Made by a program: the position numbers and the translations under genes | The notes under the pieces: generated by a model | Databases searched by the model: none | What the model was told of the DNA's origin: nothing | The model's input: only the letters and a program-made list of their open reading frames with translations | NCBI GenBank assembly: GCA_002696205.1 | Contig: NZRL01000134.1 | Coordinates: 1-53,533 of the forward strand | Direction: 5' to 3' | DNA: 53,533 nucleotides | Source: Rhodospirillaceae bacterium | GTDB taxonomy: Bacteria; Pseudomonadota; Alphaproteobacteria; Rhodospirillales; Casp-alpha2 | In this document: positions 21,939 through 31,433 of the stretch, piece by piece | Layout of the letters: every line of letters begins with the position of its first letter | Position numbering within the stretch: the stretch's first letter is position 1

Positions 21939-23441
21939 ATGGATTGGCCCATTCTATCTCTGGTCACCTTCCTGCCCCTGGTCGGGGTGGCGCTGATCGC
22001 CTTCGTGCCGTCCGAGAACGCGGAAAACGCACGGCGCGTGGCGCTTTGGGTTTCCGGCGGCACCTTCCTGGTTTCGCTGCTGATCTGGTTCAATTTCGAC
22101 CGCACGACGGCGGATTTCCAATTCGTCGAGGAAGCGGCCTGGATGCCGATCGCCGGGATTTCCTACCGCGTCGGCGTCGACGGCATTTCCATGCTGTTCG
22201 TCATGCTGACGACGTTGCTGACGCCGATCTGCATTTTGGCCAGTTGGGAATCGATCAAGGTCCGCGTGAAGGACTACATGATCGCCTTCCTGATCCTGGA
22301 AGTCTTCATGGTCGGCATGTTCGTCGCCCTCGACCTGTTCCTGTTCTACATCTTCTTCGAAGCCGTCCTGATCCCGATGTTCATCATCATCGGCGTCTGG
22401 GGCGGTCCGCGGCGCATCTACGCCAGCTTCAAGATGTTCCTCTACACGCTGTTGGGCTCCGTGCTGATGCTGCTGGCCATGCTGGCCATGTACTTCGACG
22501 CCGGCACGACCGACATCACGGTCCTGCTGACCCATGATTTCCCGGCGTCCATGGAACCCTGGCTGTGGCTCGCCTTCTTCGCGTCCTTCGCGATCAAGGT
22601 GCCGATGTGGCCCGTTCATACCTGGCTGCCCGACGCCCACGTCGAAGCACCCACGGCGGGTTCCGTCATTCTGGCCGGTGTGCTGCTGAAATTCGGCGGC
22701 TACGGCTTCCTGCGCTTCTCGCTGCCGATGTTCCCGGAAGCCAGCCTGATGTTCACGCCGCTGGTCTACACGCTGTCGATCATCGCGGTGATCTATACCT
22801 CGCTGGTGGCGCTGGCCCAGGAAGACATGAAGAAGCTGATCGCCTATTCATCGGTCGCGCATATGGGCTTCGTGACCATCGGCGCCTTCACCATGACCGT
22901 GCAGGGGATCGAAGGCTCGATCTATCAGATGCTCAGCCACGGCGTGGTTTCGGCGGCGCTGTTCCTGGTCGTCGGCGTGGTCTACGACCGCGAACATTCG
23001 CGCGAGATTGCCCATTACGGCGGTCTGGTTGAACGGATGCCGGCCTACGGCATCACCTTCATGCTGTTCATGCTGGCCTCGGTCGGCCTGCCGGGCACCG
23101 GCGGGTTCGTCGGCGAATTCCTGGTTCTGTTGGGCGCGTTCCAGTCCAATTCCTGGGTCGCCGCCTTGGCCGCCACGGGCGTGATCCTGGGCGCGGTCTA
23201 CATGCTTTATCTGTACCGCCGGATCATCTTCGGCAAGCTGACCAAGGAACATCTGGCCAAGATCAAGGACATGAACAAGCGTGAGATCGCGGTCTTCGCG
23301 CCGCTCGTCGTCATCACGCTGTGGATGGGGATTTATCCGACCTCGTTCCTGGACGTCATGCATGTCTCGGTCGAAAACCTGTTGAAACACGTCGAAACGG
23401 CACTGGCGGCCGCCGGCCACGTCGGCATGGCCGGGCGCTGA
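21939..23441 (+). CDS. nuoM: NADH-quinone oxidoreductase subunit M
   Basis: Second antiporter-like proton-pumping subunit (ND4 homologue), 500 residues with about 14 helices. Motifs: [17 protein letters not shown], including the helix-5 glutamate region, [20 protein letters not shown], and [11 protein letters not shown]. It starts 7 bases after nuoL. Normal length; nothing unusual. Confidence 0.97.
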   Translation: MDWPILSLVTFLPLVGVALIAFVPSENAENARRVALWVSGGTFLVSLLIWFNFDRTTADFQFVEEAAWMPIAGISYRVGVDGISMLFVMLTTLLTPICILASWESIKVRVKDYMIAFLILEVFMVGMFVALDLFLFYIFFEAVLIPMFIIIGVWGGPRRIYASFKMFLYTLLGSVLMLLAMLAMYFDAGTTDITVLLTHDFPASMEPWLWLAFFASFAIKVPMWPVHTWLPDAHVEAPTAGSVILAGVLLKFGGYGFLRFSLPMFPEASLMFTPLVYTLSIIAVIYTSLVALAQEDMKKLIAYSSVAHMGFVTIGAFTMTVQGIEGSIYQMLSHGVVSAALFLVVGVVYDREHSREIAHYGGLVERMPAYGITFMLFMLASVGLPGTGGFVGEFLVLLGAFQSNSWVAALAATGVILGAVYMLYLYRRIIFGKLTKEHLAKIKDMNKREIAVFAPLVVITLWMGIYPTSFLDVMHVSVENLLKHVETALAAAGHVGMAGR

Positions 23442-23457
23442 GGGAGAGACGGACGCG

Positions 23458-24918
23458 ATGACCATCGATCAAATCATTCCGGCTCTGCCCGAAGTTTTCG
23501 TCGCCTGCATGATCATGGCGCTGCTGATGCTGGGCGTGTTCCAGAAGGGCGCGCTCGCCGATCAGGACGTGAAGAGCTTCCGCCTGATTTCCGGCCTCTC
23601 CATCGGGGTGCTGGGCCTGGCCATTCTGCTGGTCGTCATGCTGGCCGACCGCCAGTTGATGGCCTTCAACGGCATGTTCGTGGTCGACGGCTTCGCGACC
23701 TATACCAAGGTTCTGGTGCTGATCGCCTCGGCCGCCGCCATCGTGCTGTCGTCCGGGTATATGGAACGCCACGGCGTTGCGCGCTTCGAATACGCCATCC
23801 TGGTGGTCTTCGCGACGCTCGGCATGATGATGATGATTTCGGCCAACGACCTGATCTCGCTCTACATGGGGCTTGAGATGCAGTCGCTGTCGCTTTACGT
23901 CGTCGCGTCGTTCCAGCGGGAAGATCAGCGCTCGACCGAAGCCGGCCTCAAGTATTTCGTCCTGGGGGCGCTGGCGTCCGGCATGCTGCTCTACGGCGCG
24001 TCGCTGGTCTACGGCTTCTCCGGCACGACCAATTTCTCGGCCCTGGCGGCCTTGCTGCAGGGTGGCGAGCCTTCGGTCGGGCTGGTCGTCGGCATCGTCT
24101 TCGTGATCGCGGGCCTTGCGTTCAAGGTCTCCGCCGTGCCGTTCCACATGTGGACGCCCGACGTCTACGAAGGGGCGCCGACGCCGGTCACCGCGTTCTT
24201 CGCCGTCGCACCCAAGATCGCGGCCCTGGCACTGTTCACCCGCGTGATGATGGAGCCGTTCGGCGATGCCGCCGCCAGCTGGCAGCAGGTGATCATTTTC
24301 GTTTCCGTCGCCTCGATGATCCTGGGCGCCGTCGCCGCCGTCGCGCAGAAGAACATCAAACGCCTGATGGCCTATTCGTCCATCGGGCATGTGGGCTACG
24401 CGTTGATCGGCCTGTGCGTCGCCAACGAAGCGGGCGTGCGCGGTATCCTGATCTATCTCGCCATCTATCTGGTGATGAACGTCGGCGCCTTCGCCTGCAT
24501 CCTCTGCATGAAGCGCGGCGACCGGATGGTCGAACAGATTTCCGATCTGGCGGGCATGTCCAAGACCCATCCCAAGATCGCCCTGGCGCTGCTGATCTTC
24601 ATGTTCTCCATGGCCGGCGTGCCGCCGTTGGCGGGCTTCTTCGCGAAGCTGTACATCTTCTCGGCCGCCGTCGATGCGGGGCTCTACACGGTCGCCATCA
24701 TCGGCGTGCTGACCAGCGTCATCGGCGCGTTCTATTACCTGCGCATCGTCCGGGTGATGTATTTCGAGGACGCCGAGGATCCGTTGGACGCGCAGGTCGG
24801 GCGTGAGTTGAAGATCCTGATCGGCGTCACCGCCTTCATCATCTCGTTCTTCTTCGTTCAGCCGAACCTGATTCTCGATCCGGCGGCGGCGGCTGCGAAG
24901 GCGCTGCTCGCGGGCTGA
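23458..24918 (+). CDS. nuoN: NADH-quinone oxidoreductase subunit N
   Basis: Third antiporter-like subunit (ND2 homologue), 486 residues with about 14 helices. Motifs: [39 protein letters not shown] and [14 protein letters not shown]. It is the last nuo gene. GAGAG lies about 13 bases upstream of the ATG. birA follows after 35 bases with no terminator visible, so the transcript may continue into birA-coaX-rnj. Confidence 0.97.
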   Translation: MTIDQIIPALPEVFVACMIMALLMLGVFQKGALADQDVKSFRLISGLSIGVLGLAILLVVMLADRQLMAFNGMFVVDGFATYTKVLVLIASAAAIVLSSGYMERHGVARFEYAILVVFATLGMMMMISANDLISLYMGLEMQSLSLYVVASFQREDQRSTEAGLKYFVLGALASGMLLYGASLVYGFSGTTNFSALAALLQGGEPSVGLVVGIVFVIAGLAFKVSAVPFHMWTPDVYEGAPTPVTAFFAVAPKIAALALFTRVMMEPFGDAAASWQQVIIFVSVASMILGAVAAVAQKNIKRLMAYSSIGHVGYALIGLCVANEAGVRGILIYLAIYLVMNVGAFACILCMKRGDRMVEQISDLAGMSKTHPKIALALLIFMFSMAGVPPLAGFFAKLYIFSAAVDAGLYTVAIIGVLTSVIGAFYYLRIVRVMYFEDAEDPLDAQVGRELKILIGVTAFIISFFFVQPNLILDPAAAAAKALLAG

Positions 24919-24953
24919 CCGGCCCGGCAGGTCGCCCCGAGCAGGAGTCCGCC

Positions 24954-25730
24954 ATGGACGCGCCGAAACTTCCCTCGCTTTTCAATCTGGTCGCGCTGGA
25001 CAGCGTCGACAGCACCAACGCGGAAGCCCGCCGTCTGGCCGAAAAGGGACCCGAGGAAACGCCCGAGGGCACCCTGGTCTGGGCCGCGGAGCAGACCGCC
25101 GGTCGCGGGCGGCGCGGGCGGACCTGGGTCAGCCCCAAGGGAAACTTCTACGCCTCGATCGTCCTGCGCCCCGAAATCCCGTTGAAGGACGCCGCCCAAT
25201 TCGGCTTCGTCGCCTCGCTGGCCGCCTTCGATACCATCGGCAGCCTGGCCCAGCCCGGCACGGACGCCCAGACGAAATGGCCGAACGACCTGCTGATTTC
25301 CGGGCGCAAGGTCGCGGGCATTCTGTTGGAAGCCCAGGGCGGCGCCGGGCCCGACGCGGTGCCGGACTTCGTCATCGTCGGCGTCGGCGTCAATCTGATG
25401 TCCTATCCCGAAGATGTGGAGTTTCCGGCGACAGCCCTGATCGATGAAGGCACGACAGTCATGCCGCCGGAATTTCTCGAAGGGTTCGCCAAGCATTTCC
25501 TGGCCTGGACGCGCATCTGGGTCGACGAAGGGTTTGAACGCCTGCGCAAGAACTGGGTCTGGCGGTGTGGTCAGGTGGGAAAAGAGGTCGAGGTGCGTCT
25601 GGCCAACGAAACCCTGACCGGCACCTTCAAGGACCTGGACGATAGCGGCGCGCTGATCCTGGAAACCGCAGACGGGCCGCGCACGATCACCGCCGGCGAC
25701 GTATACTTTCCCCAATCCTCGGACGCTTGA
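24954..25730 (+). CDS. birA: Biotin--[acetyl-CoA-carboxylase] ligase
   Basis: Activates biotin to biotinyl-AMP and transfers it to the biotin carboxyl carrier domains of acetyl-CoA and other carboxylases. The ligase motif GRGRRGRTW is at residues 50-58, KWPNDLLISGRKVAGIL follows (KWPND 108-112, catalytic-region Lys119), and a small C-terminal SH3-like domain ends the protein. At 258 residues it lacks the N-terminal winged helix of E. coli BirA, so it is a monofunctional ligase that cannot act as the biotin repressor. AGGAG lies 5-9 bases before the ATG. Placement between nuoN and coaX is common in alphaproteobacteria. Confidence 0.95.
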   Translation: MDAPKLPSLFNLVALDSVDSTNAEARRLAEKGPEETPEGTLVWAAEQTAGRGRRGRTWVSPKGNFYASIVLRPEIPLKDAAQFGFVASLAAFDTIGSLAQPGTDAQTKWPNDLLISGRKVAGILLEAQGGAGPDAVPDFVIVGVGVNLMSYPEDVEFPATALIDEGTTVMPPEFLEGFAKHFLAWTRIWVDEGFERLRKNWVWRCGQVGKEVEVRLANETLTGTFKDLDDSGALILETADGPRTITAGDVYFPQSSDA

Positions 25731-25748
25731 GGGAAGGGTAGGGACGCC

Positions 25749-26525
25749 ATGCTGCTGGCCATCGATTCCGGAAACACCAATATCGTCTTTGCCGTGTTCG
25801 GCGACGACGGCGAGTTGAAGGGCACCTGGCGGGCCAATTCCAAGCTGGAACGCACCAAGGACGAACATGCCGTCTGGCTGCGTCCGCTTCTGGAAATGAA
25901 CGATATCGACCCGGCGGCGATCACCCATGGGATCCTGGCCACGGTCGTGCCGAGCAACCGCTTTCCCTTGACCGGACTGTTCCGCGATTATTTCGGGGTG
26001 GACCCGTTGGTCGTCGGCGATGCCAACGTGAACCTGGGCATCAAGGTTCTGGTTGAACGGCCGGAACAGGTCGGTGCCGACCGCCTGGTCAACACGGTCG
26101 CGGCGCATGCCAAGTACGGTGGGCCGTTGGTCATCGTCGACTTCGGCACGGCGACGACCTTTGACGTGATCGATGGGCAGGGCAGTTACATGGGCGGCGT
26201 GATCTCGCCGGGCATCAACCTGTCGCTGGAGGCACTGCACCGCGCGGCGGCGAAACTGCCGCTGATCAGTGTCGAGAAACCTGACAAAGTCATCGGTCTG
26301 GACACGACCACGGCCATGCAGTCGGGCATCTTTTGGGGTTACGTCGGCCTGATCGAAGGCATCGTTTCCCGCATCCGCCATGAAATGGGCGACCGCGACG
26401 CCAAGGTCATCGCGACGGGCGGCCTGGCGCCGCTGTTCGCAGGCTCGGCCTCGGTCATCGATGAGGTCGACGGCAACCTGACCCTGGACGGGCTTTACAT
26501 GATCCACCGGAACAATACTGCATGA
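25749..26525 (+). CDS. coaX: Type III pantothenate kinase
   Basis: Phosphorylates pantothenate in the first committed step of CoA synthesis. Unlike CoaA it belongs to the ASKHA fold, is not feedback-inhibited by CoA and needs a monovalent cation. Visible motifs: the phosphate-binding loop AIDSGNTNIVFAVF with Asp6, GADRLVN (109-115, Asp111 being the catalytic aspartate), DFGTATTFD (131-139) and GGVISPGINLS. It is 258 residues, the normal size. GAAGGGTAGGG precedes the ATG. It overlaps rnj by four bases (ATGA), indicating translational coupling. Confidence 0.97.
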   Translation: MLLAIDSGNTNIVFAVFGDDGELKGTWRANSKLERTKDEHAVWLRPLLEMNDIDPAAITHGILATVVPSNRFPLTGLFRDYFGVDPLVVGDANVNLGIKVLVERPEQVGADRLVNTVAAHAKYGGPLVIVDFGTATTFDVIDGQGSYMGGVISPGINLSLEALHRAAAKLPLISVEKPDKVIGLDTTTAMQSGIFWGYVGLIEGIVSRIRHEMGDRDAKVIATGGLAPLFAGSASVIDEVDGNLTLDGLYMIHRNNTA

Positions 26526-28204
26526 CATCTTCCTCTTCGGCGGCCAAAGACGGCAACGAACTGGTCTTCGTGGCGCTTGGCGGCGCCGGCGAGATCGGCA
26601 TGAACCTGAACCTCTACGGATACGGCCCGCCCGGCGAGGAGCGGTGGATCATGCTCGACCTGGGGGTCACGTTCTCCGACGGTTGGCCGCCGGGCGTCGA
26701 CGTCATCATGGCCGACCCGACATTCATCGAGGAACGGGTGGACCGGTTGGACGGCCTGATCCTGACCCATGCCCACGAGGACCACCTGGGTGCCGTGCCG
26801 TACCTGTGGGACCGGCTGGAATGCCCGATCTACGCGACGCCGTTCACGGCCCATATCCTGGCCCGCAAACTGGCGGAGCCCGGCTGGGAAGACCGGGCCG
26901 AGGTCAACATCGTGCCGCTGCAGGGCAAGTTCTCGGTCGGGCCGTTCGATCTGGAACTCATCACGCTGACCCATTCGATCCCCGAACCCAACGCCGTTGT
27001 CATTCGCTCGCCGCTGGGAACCATCCTGCATACGGGCGACTGGAAGTTCGATCCGGACCCGGTGATCGGCGATCAGGCGGACCAGGCGGCCCTCAGGGCG
27101 CTGGGCGACGACGGCGTGCTGGCCATGGTCTGCGATTCCACCAATGTCTTCTCGCCGGGCCAGTCCGGATCGGAAGGCGACATTTTCGAGAATATGTCGG
27201 ACATCATCGCGGACTGCCCGGGCCGGATCGCCGTCGCCTGTTTCGCGACCAATGTCGCGCGCCTGGAAACCATCGCCCGCGCGGCCCAGGAAAACGGTCG
27301 CGAGGTAGTGTTAGCGGGGCGGTCTCTCTGGCGTATCCAAAGTGCGGCGCGGGAAAACGGCTATCTCGCCGATATTCCGGCATTTCTGGACGAAGCCGAG
27401 GCCAATAACCTGCCGGACGACAAGGTTCTGATCATCTGCACCGGTAGCCAGGGCGAGCCGCGCGCCGCGCTGTCGCGCATCGCCAACGGTGATCATCCCC
27501 GGATCGAATTGGGGGAGGGCGATTGGGTCGTCTTCTCGTCCCGGGAAATCCCCGGCAACGAAACCTCCATCTCCCGCCTGCAGAACGATCTGGTCGCGCG
27601 CGGCGTGCGGATCATCACGTCACGCGATGCCTTCATTCATGTGTCCGGCCATCCCAATCGGGACGAGCTGTCGCATATGTACCAATTGGTCCGCCCGCGC
27701 ATCGCGGTGCCGGTGCACGGCGAGTTGCGCCATCTGGTGGAACATGCGCGGCTGGCCCGCGAATGCCAGGTCGAAGCCGCGATCGTCGCCCCCAACGGGA
27801 CCATGGCGCGGCTGGCCCCGGACCCCGTGGAAACGGTGGATCACGTGCCGACGGGACGGTTGGCCATGGTCGGCGGGCGTCTGGTGCCTCTGGACGGAAA
27901 CCTGATCAAGGAACGCATTCGTGGCGTCTGGCACGGCGTGGTTACGGTAACCGTGGCGGTCGACGATGGCGGCCTGGCGGACGAGCCGCAGATCACCACC
28001 CTGGGAATTTCCGAAATGCCCGAGGACGATCCGGTGATCGAGGCGGCACGGGAAGCCGCGATCAACGCGGTCAAATCGATGCCGCCCCGCAAACTGGCCG
28101 ACGACGCAGAGGTGCTGGAAGCCGTGCGCCTGGCCGTGCGCCGCACGTTCCGTGCGAATCTCGACATGAAGCCCGTGACAACGGTGCATTTGGTGCGTAT
28201 CTGA
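26522..28204 (+). CDS. rnj: Ribonuclease J
   Basis: Metallo-beta-lactamase/beta-CASP ribonuclease with endo- and 5'-3' exonuclease activity in mRNA and rRNA processing. The zinc motif HAHEDH is at residues 83-88 (LTHAHEDHLGA), with further motifs LHTGDWKFDPDP, CDSTNVF and STGSQGEP-like ICTGSQGEPRAAL, and the beta-CASP histidine in HVSGHPNRDEL. It is 560 residues, normal. It starts inside the coaX stop. Alphaproteobacteria commonly carry this enzyme together with RNase E. A methylmalonyl-CoA epimerase follows 56 bases later. Confidence 0.96.
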   Translation: MTSSSSAAKDGNELVFVALGGAGEIGMNLNLYGYGPPGEERWIMLDLGVTFSDGWPPGVDVIMADPTFIEERVDRLDGLILTHAHEDHLGAVPYLWDRLECPIYATPFTAHILARKLAEPGWEDRAEVNIVPLQGKFSVGPFDLELITLTHSIPEPNAVVIRSPLGTILHTGDWKFDPDPVIGDQADQAALRALGDDGVLAMVCDSTNVFSPGQSGSEGDIFENMSDIIADCPGRIAVACFATNVARLETIARAAQENGREVVLAGRSLWRIQSAARENGYLADIPAFLDEAEANNLPDDKVLIICTGSQGEPRAALSRIANGDHPRIELGEGDWVVFSSREIPGNETSISRLQNDLVARGVRIITSRDAFIHVSGHPNRDELSHMYQLVRPRIAVPVHGELRHLVEHARLARECQVEAAIVAPNGTMARLAPDPVETVDHVPTGRLAMVGGRLVPLDGNLIKERIRGVWHGVVTVTVAVDDGGLADEPQITTLGISEMPEDDPVIEAAREAAINAVKSMPPRKLADDAEVLEAVRLAVRRTFRANLDMKPVTTVHLVRI

Positions 28205-28260
28205 TAGGGAACGGCCCGAACGAACCGGGCAGGGACCGAAAAGACGGAGAAACTTTGACC

Positions 28261-28665
28261 ATGATCGGAAAGCTGAACCACGTCGCCATCGCCGTGCCGG
28301 ACCTGGACGCCGCGACCGCGACCTATCGCGACGGCCTGGGCGCCAAGGTCTCGCCGCAGCAGCCGGAACCGGACCATGGGGTCACGGTGGTCTTCGTCGA
28401 ACTGCCGAACACCAAGATCGAATTGCTGCACCCCTTGGGCGATGGTTCGCCGATCCAGGGTTTCTTGGATAAGAACCCGTCGGGCGGCATTCACCATGTC
28501 TGCTACGAGGTCGAGGATATCTACTCCGCCCGCGATCATTTGAAAGAGCAGGGAGCCCGTGTGCTGGGCGACGGCGAGCCCAAGACCGGGGCCCACGGCA
28601 AGCCGGTCCTGTTCCTGCATCCGAAGGATTTCAACGGCACCTTGATTGAGTTGGAGCAGGCCTGA
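28261..28665 (+). CDS. mce: Methylmalonyl-CoA epimerase
   Basis: Interconverts (2R)- and (2S)-methylmalonyl-CoA in propionyl-CoA metabolism. It is 134 residues of the vicinal-oxygen-chelate (glyoxalase) fold: KLNHVAIAVPDLDAA at the N-terminus and GGIHHVCYEVEDI in the second half. Probable metal ligands are His7, His79 and Glu130, inferred from family position. ATG 28261 is chosen because it begins the fold; the same frame is open far upstream through rnj, which is an artefact. AGACGGAGAAA lies 9-19 bases upstream. The rnj-mce-DUF1467 order recurs in alphaproteobacteria, without an obvious functional link. Confidence 0.94.
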   Translation: MIGKLNHVAIAVPDLDAATATYRDGLGAKVSPQQPEPDHGVTVVFVELPNTKIELLHPLGDGSPIQGFLDKNPSGGIHHVCYEVEDIYSARDHLKEQGARVLGDGEPKTGAHGKPVLFLHPKDFNGTLIELEQA

Positions 28666-28669
28666 TCCC

Positions 28670-28909
28670 ATGAGCTGGCAGACCGGTATCGCCATTTATT
28701 TCGTGGTCTGGTGGATCGCGCTGTTCGCTGTCCTGCCCTGGGGCGTGAAGCGCATCGATCCCGCCGACCTGAACCCCGGGGAAGACCCGGGCGCTCCGGC
28801 GAAGCCGCGAATCCTGCTGAAGTTCTTCGCGACCTCGGTGCTGTCGGGCGTGATCTTCGGGATCATCTATTGGATTCACGAATCCGGCCTGGTCACGTTC
28901 CGCCAATAG
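28670..28909 (+). CDS. DUF1467 family small membrane protein
   Basis: A 79-residue protein with two membrane helices (about 6-24 and 55-74) around a Pro/Asp-rich loop (RIDPADLNPGEDPGAPAKP). The N-terminal FVVWWIALFAVLPWGV is the DUF1467 hallmark. The function of the family is unknown. ATG 28670 lies 4 bases after the mce stop and has GGAGCAGG upstream, so it is co-translated with mce; an eight-codon longer start at 28646 overlaps mce and is less likely. Confidence 0.88.
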   Translation: MSWQTGIAIYFVVWWIALFAVLPWGVKRIDPADLNPGEDPGAPAKPRILLKFFATSVLSGVIFGIIYWIHESGLVTFRQ

Positions 28910-28961
28910 GCGGGCCAGTCGGCGGGTAGGGCATCGCGGCGATGGCCAGCGGTTCAGCTTC

Positions 28962-28976
28962 GTAAAGTGACTTTAC
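28962..28976. promoter_or_regulatory. 15-bp perfect palindrome, operator-like
   Basis: GTAAAGT-G-ACTTTAC is a perfect inverted repeat of two 7-base arms around one base, in the long gap between the DUF1467 gene and proS. Its AT-rich character contrasts with the surroundings. Size and symmetry fit a dimeric regulator's operator. The cognate protein is unknown and no adjacent regulator gene exists in the window. Confidence 0.4.
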
Positions 28977-29005
28977 ATTCCGGTTGAAAACCCAAGGAAT
29001 TCAGC

Positions 29006-29038
29006 CAAAAATAAAGGCAAGACCGAAACGGTCTTGCC
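29006..29038 (-). terminator. Rho-independent terminator on the minus strand
   Basis: Read on the minus strand, GGCAAGACCG (29038-29029), loop TTT and CGGTCTTGCC (29025-29016) form a perfect 10-bp stem followed by TTTATTTTT (29015-29007). The T-rich tail is only on the minus side; on the plus strand the hairpin is followed by CCTGATAAG. No annotated minus-strand gene lies to its right, which suggests an unannotated transcript. Confidence 0.75.
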
Positions 29039-29162
29039 CCTGATAAGTCCGATATTCCTAAAAGCTAACGCGCCGTTTCGGCTGCCGCTTGTTATTGCTT
29101 CTTACTTTTTTCCTCCCAAAACCCGGGCCCAGTCTGACCGGCAGGTGCTCATCATTGTGAGC
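29006..29162 (-). ncRNA. Candidate small RNA, about 155 nt
   Basis: The stretch lies between a minus-strand promoter-like pair (GTGACC-N17-TATGAT, 29197-29169) and the strong minus-strand terminator at 29038-29006. It falls in the 519-base gap between the DUF1467 gene and proS, is AT-richer than the flanks, and has no convincing ORF. It contains a purine-rich run GGGAGGAAAAAAGTAAGAAG. This is inferred from signals only; the family is not recognised. Confidence 0.35.
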
Positions 29163-29168
29163 GCGGGC

Positions 29169-29197
29169 ATCATACTATCGGCCTCTGCGTTGGTCAC
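29169..29197 (-). promoter_or_regulatory. Candidate minus-strand promoter for the small RNA
   Basis: On the minus strand GTGACC (29197-29192) and TATGAT (29174-29169) are separated by 17 bases. The -10 is a five-of-six match and the -35 four of six. Expected start near 29162. The rest of the gap, 29200-29428, shows no gene I can support. Confidence 0.3.
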
Positions 29198-29428
29198 CCT
29201 TTTTCTCGCAATTCGTCGGAAGATTATTCGTTCATCTCCTGACGCGGAACGAAGGCGCTTCGCCCGTGGACAACGCCCCGTGGACAGGAGTAAGAGCTTG
29301 CCATAAGTTTCTCACCGGTTTTCCTGGGGTCCCGGTCCGATTTCCGTCCCCTTCGTCAATTCAACCGGCGCCGGTCGGATCGGTATTCCGGGCGTCGGAT
29401 CATCAACACAGGAAGGATGCCCGAGCGC

Positions 29429-30742
29429 ATGCGCCTCTCCCGCTTTTTCATGCCGACCTTGAAGGAAACGCCCGCCGACGCGCAAATCGCGTCGCACCGG
29501 CTGATGCTGCGCGCCGGAATGGTGCGGCAATCCTCGGCGGGGATCTATTCATGGCTGCCGCTGGGCTACCGCGTGCTCAAGAAGATCACCCGCATCGTCG
29601 AGGAAGAGCAGGACGCCATCGGCTGCCAGCAGGTCCTGATGCCCACCATCCAGCCGGCGGAATTGTGGAAGCAAAGCGGGCGCTATGACGCTTACGGTCC
29701 GGAGATGCTGCGCATTACCGACCGGCACGACCGGGACATGCTCTACGGCCCGACGAACGAGGAACAGATCACCCAGATTTTTTCCGAAGCCGTACGGTCC
29801 TACCGGGATCTGCCGAAGATGCTCTACCACATCCAATGGAAATTCCGCGACGAAGTGCGGCCCCGGTTCGGGGTCATGCGCGGGCGCGAGTTCCTGATGA
29901 AGGACGCCTATTCCTTCGACCTGGATTATGAAAGTGCCAGAAAGTCTTATCAGAAGCATTTCGTCTCATATCTGAAGACGTATGAGCGCCTGGGCCTGAA
30001 GGCGATTCCCATGGCGGCGGATACCGGGCCCATCGGCGGCGACATGAGCCACGAGTTCCTGATCCTTGCTGACACGGGCGAAAGCGAGATCGCCTGCCAT
30101 AAGGATTTTCTCGACAACGACTGGCTCGACGGCGTCGACATGGACGGCGACCTGGAAAGCGTGGTCAACACCTTTACCGCCAAATACGCGGCGACCGACG
30201 AGAAGCGCGATCCGGCGGCCGAGGCCGCGTTAGGCGACGATCTGATCACCGCGCGCGGGATCGAGGTCGGCCATATCTTCTATTTCGGCACCAAGTATTC
30301 CGAGCCCATGGGCGCCAAGGTCGCCGGGCCGGACGGCCAGGAAGTGGTCTGCGAGATGGGGTCCTACGGCATCGGCGTGTCGCGTCTGGTCGGTGCCATC
30401 ATCGAGGCGTCGCATGACGAGAACGGCATTATCTGGCCCGAGCCCGTGGCGCCGTTCCGTGTCGGCCTGATCAATCTGCGCTCCGGCGACGAGAAGTGCG
30501 ATGCCGCCTGCCAGGGCATGTACGACCAATTGACCGCCGCCGGGCAGGACGTGCTGTACGACGACCGCGAGGAGCGGGCGGGCGGCAAGTTCGCCGACAT
30601 GGACCTGATCGGGCTCCCCTGGCAGTTGATTGCGGGCCCCCGCGGCCTTGAAAAAGACATGGTCGAGCTGAAAAACCGTAAGACCGGCGAACGCGAGGAA
30701 ATCAGCCGTGAATCGGCGCTCGCGCGGCTGACCGGCGGCTGA
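29429..30742 (+). CDS. proS: Proline--tRNA ligase (short form without editing insertion)
   Basis: Class II synthetase that charges tRNA-Pro. Class II motifs are visible: motif 2 [17 protein letters not shown] and motif 3 [14 protein letters not shown]. Motifs 2 and 3 are joined by a short linker, so the roughly 180-residue INS editing domain of E. coli ProRS is missing. At 437 residues this is the alphaproteobacterial type. Enzymes of this type mischarge alanine and depend on a separate ProXp-ala-like deacylase; none is in the window. ATG 29429 ([13 protein letters not shown]) is the family start. GGAAGG at 29411-29416 directly abuts the other ATG, at 29417, and is 12 bases from this one, so spacing is unusual either way. 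Confidence 0.95.
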   Translation: MRLSRFFMPTLKETPADAQIASHRLMLRAGMVRQSSAGIYSWLPLGYRVLKKITRIVEEEQDAIGCQQVLMPTIQPAELWKQSGRYDAYGPEMLRITDRHDRDMLYGPTNEEQITQIFSEAVRSYRDLPKMLYHIQWKFRDEVRPRFGVMRGREFLMKDAYSFDLDYESARKSYQKHFVSYLKTYERLGLKAIPMAADTGPIGGDMSHEFLILADTGESEIACHKDFLDNDWLDGVDMDGDLESVVNTFTAKYAATDEKRDPAAEAALGDDLITARGIEVGHIFYFGTKYSEPMGAKVAGPDGQEVVCEMGSYGIGVSRLVGAIIEASHDENGIIWPEPVAPFRVGLINLRSGDEKCDAACQGMYDQLTAAGQDVLYDDREERAGGKFADMDLIGLPWQLIAGPRGLEKDMVELKNRKTGEREEISRESALARLTGG

Positions 30743-30769
30743 GCCGGACAGGACGGGGAGGAGCAAGCC

Positions 30770-31411
30770 ATGAACAAGGATTTCGATATCGCCATTCTGC
30801 TGTTCGACGGCATCACGCCGCTGGACGCCATCGGTCCGTTCGACGTGCTGGGCAAGGTACCGGGCGCGCATGTCAAATGCGTCGGCAAGAAAACCGGACT
30901 GGTGCGGACCAAGGGTCTCTCCCTCGGCCTGAACGTCGACTACACGCTGGCTGATGTGACGGCGCCGGATATCCTGCTCGTCCCGGGTGGGCCGGGGGCC
31001 GATCCGTCGGCGGAAGATCCGGAAATCGTCGACTGGGTGAAGTCGGTGCACCAGACCACGACCTGGACGACTTCGGTCTGCACGGGGGCGCTGGTTTTGG
31101 CCGCCGCCGGGGTGCTGAACGGCCTGGAGGCGACGACCCATTGGCGCGCCATGGAAACCTTGAAAGATTTCGGTGCGACGCCCGTGCGCAAACGCGTCGT
31201 CAAGCAAGGCAAGGTCGTGACCGCCGCCGGCGTGTCGTCGGGCATCGACATGGCATTGTCCTTGGCCGCCGACATCGCCGGGGAGGAAATCGCCAAGGCG
31301 ATTCAGCTCGGCATCGAATACGATCCGGAGCCGCCGTTCGACGCCGGCGATTTCGAAACCGCCCCGCCCGAACGGGTGGAACTGGTCCGCAGCACCCTGG
31401 CCCGGCCCTGA
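30770..31411 (+). CDS. DJ-1/PfpI family protein (isonitrile hydratase-like)
   Basis: A 213-residue class I glutamine-amidotransferase-like fold. Features: FDGITPLDAIGPFDVL at the N-terminus, LLVPGGPGADPS, and the nucleophile elbow TSVCTGALVLA with Cys104, followed by TTHW. This arrangement is closest to the InhA/isonitrile hydratase and transcription-regulator-associated branch, but no DNA-binding domain is attached. Substrate unknown; it could be a hydratase, an amidase-like enzyme or a stress protein. GGGGAGGAG precedes the ATG. It lies 27 bases after proS and 60 before lolC, without an evident functional link. Confidence 0.85.
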   Translation: MNKDFDIAILLFDGITPLDAIGPFDVLGKVPGAHVKCVGKKTGLVRTKGLSLGLNVDYTLADVTAPDILLVPGGPGADPSAEDPEIVDWVKSVHQTTTWTTSVCTGALVLAAAGVLNGLEATTHWRAMETLKDFGATPVRKRVVKQGKVVTAAGVSSGIDMALSLAADIAGEEIAKAIQLGIEYDPEPPFDAGDFETAPPERVELVRSTLARP

Positions 31412-31433
31412 CGCGCCGCCCGGGATAAAGACG

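Noticed and set aside
24954-25730. BirA as biotin-operon repressor
   Set aside because: No N-terminal winged helix is encoded; the ligase motif begins near residue 50.
29034-29306. Treating the 90-codon plus frame as a real gene
   Set aside because: No ribosome-binding site and a start inside a hairpin; kept only as a finding.
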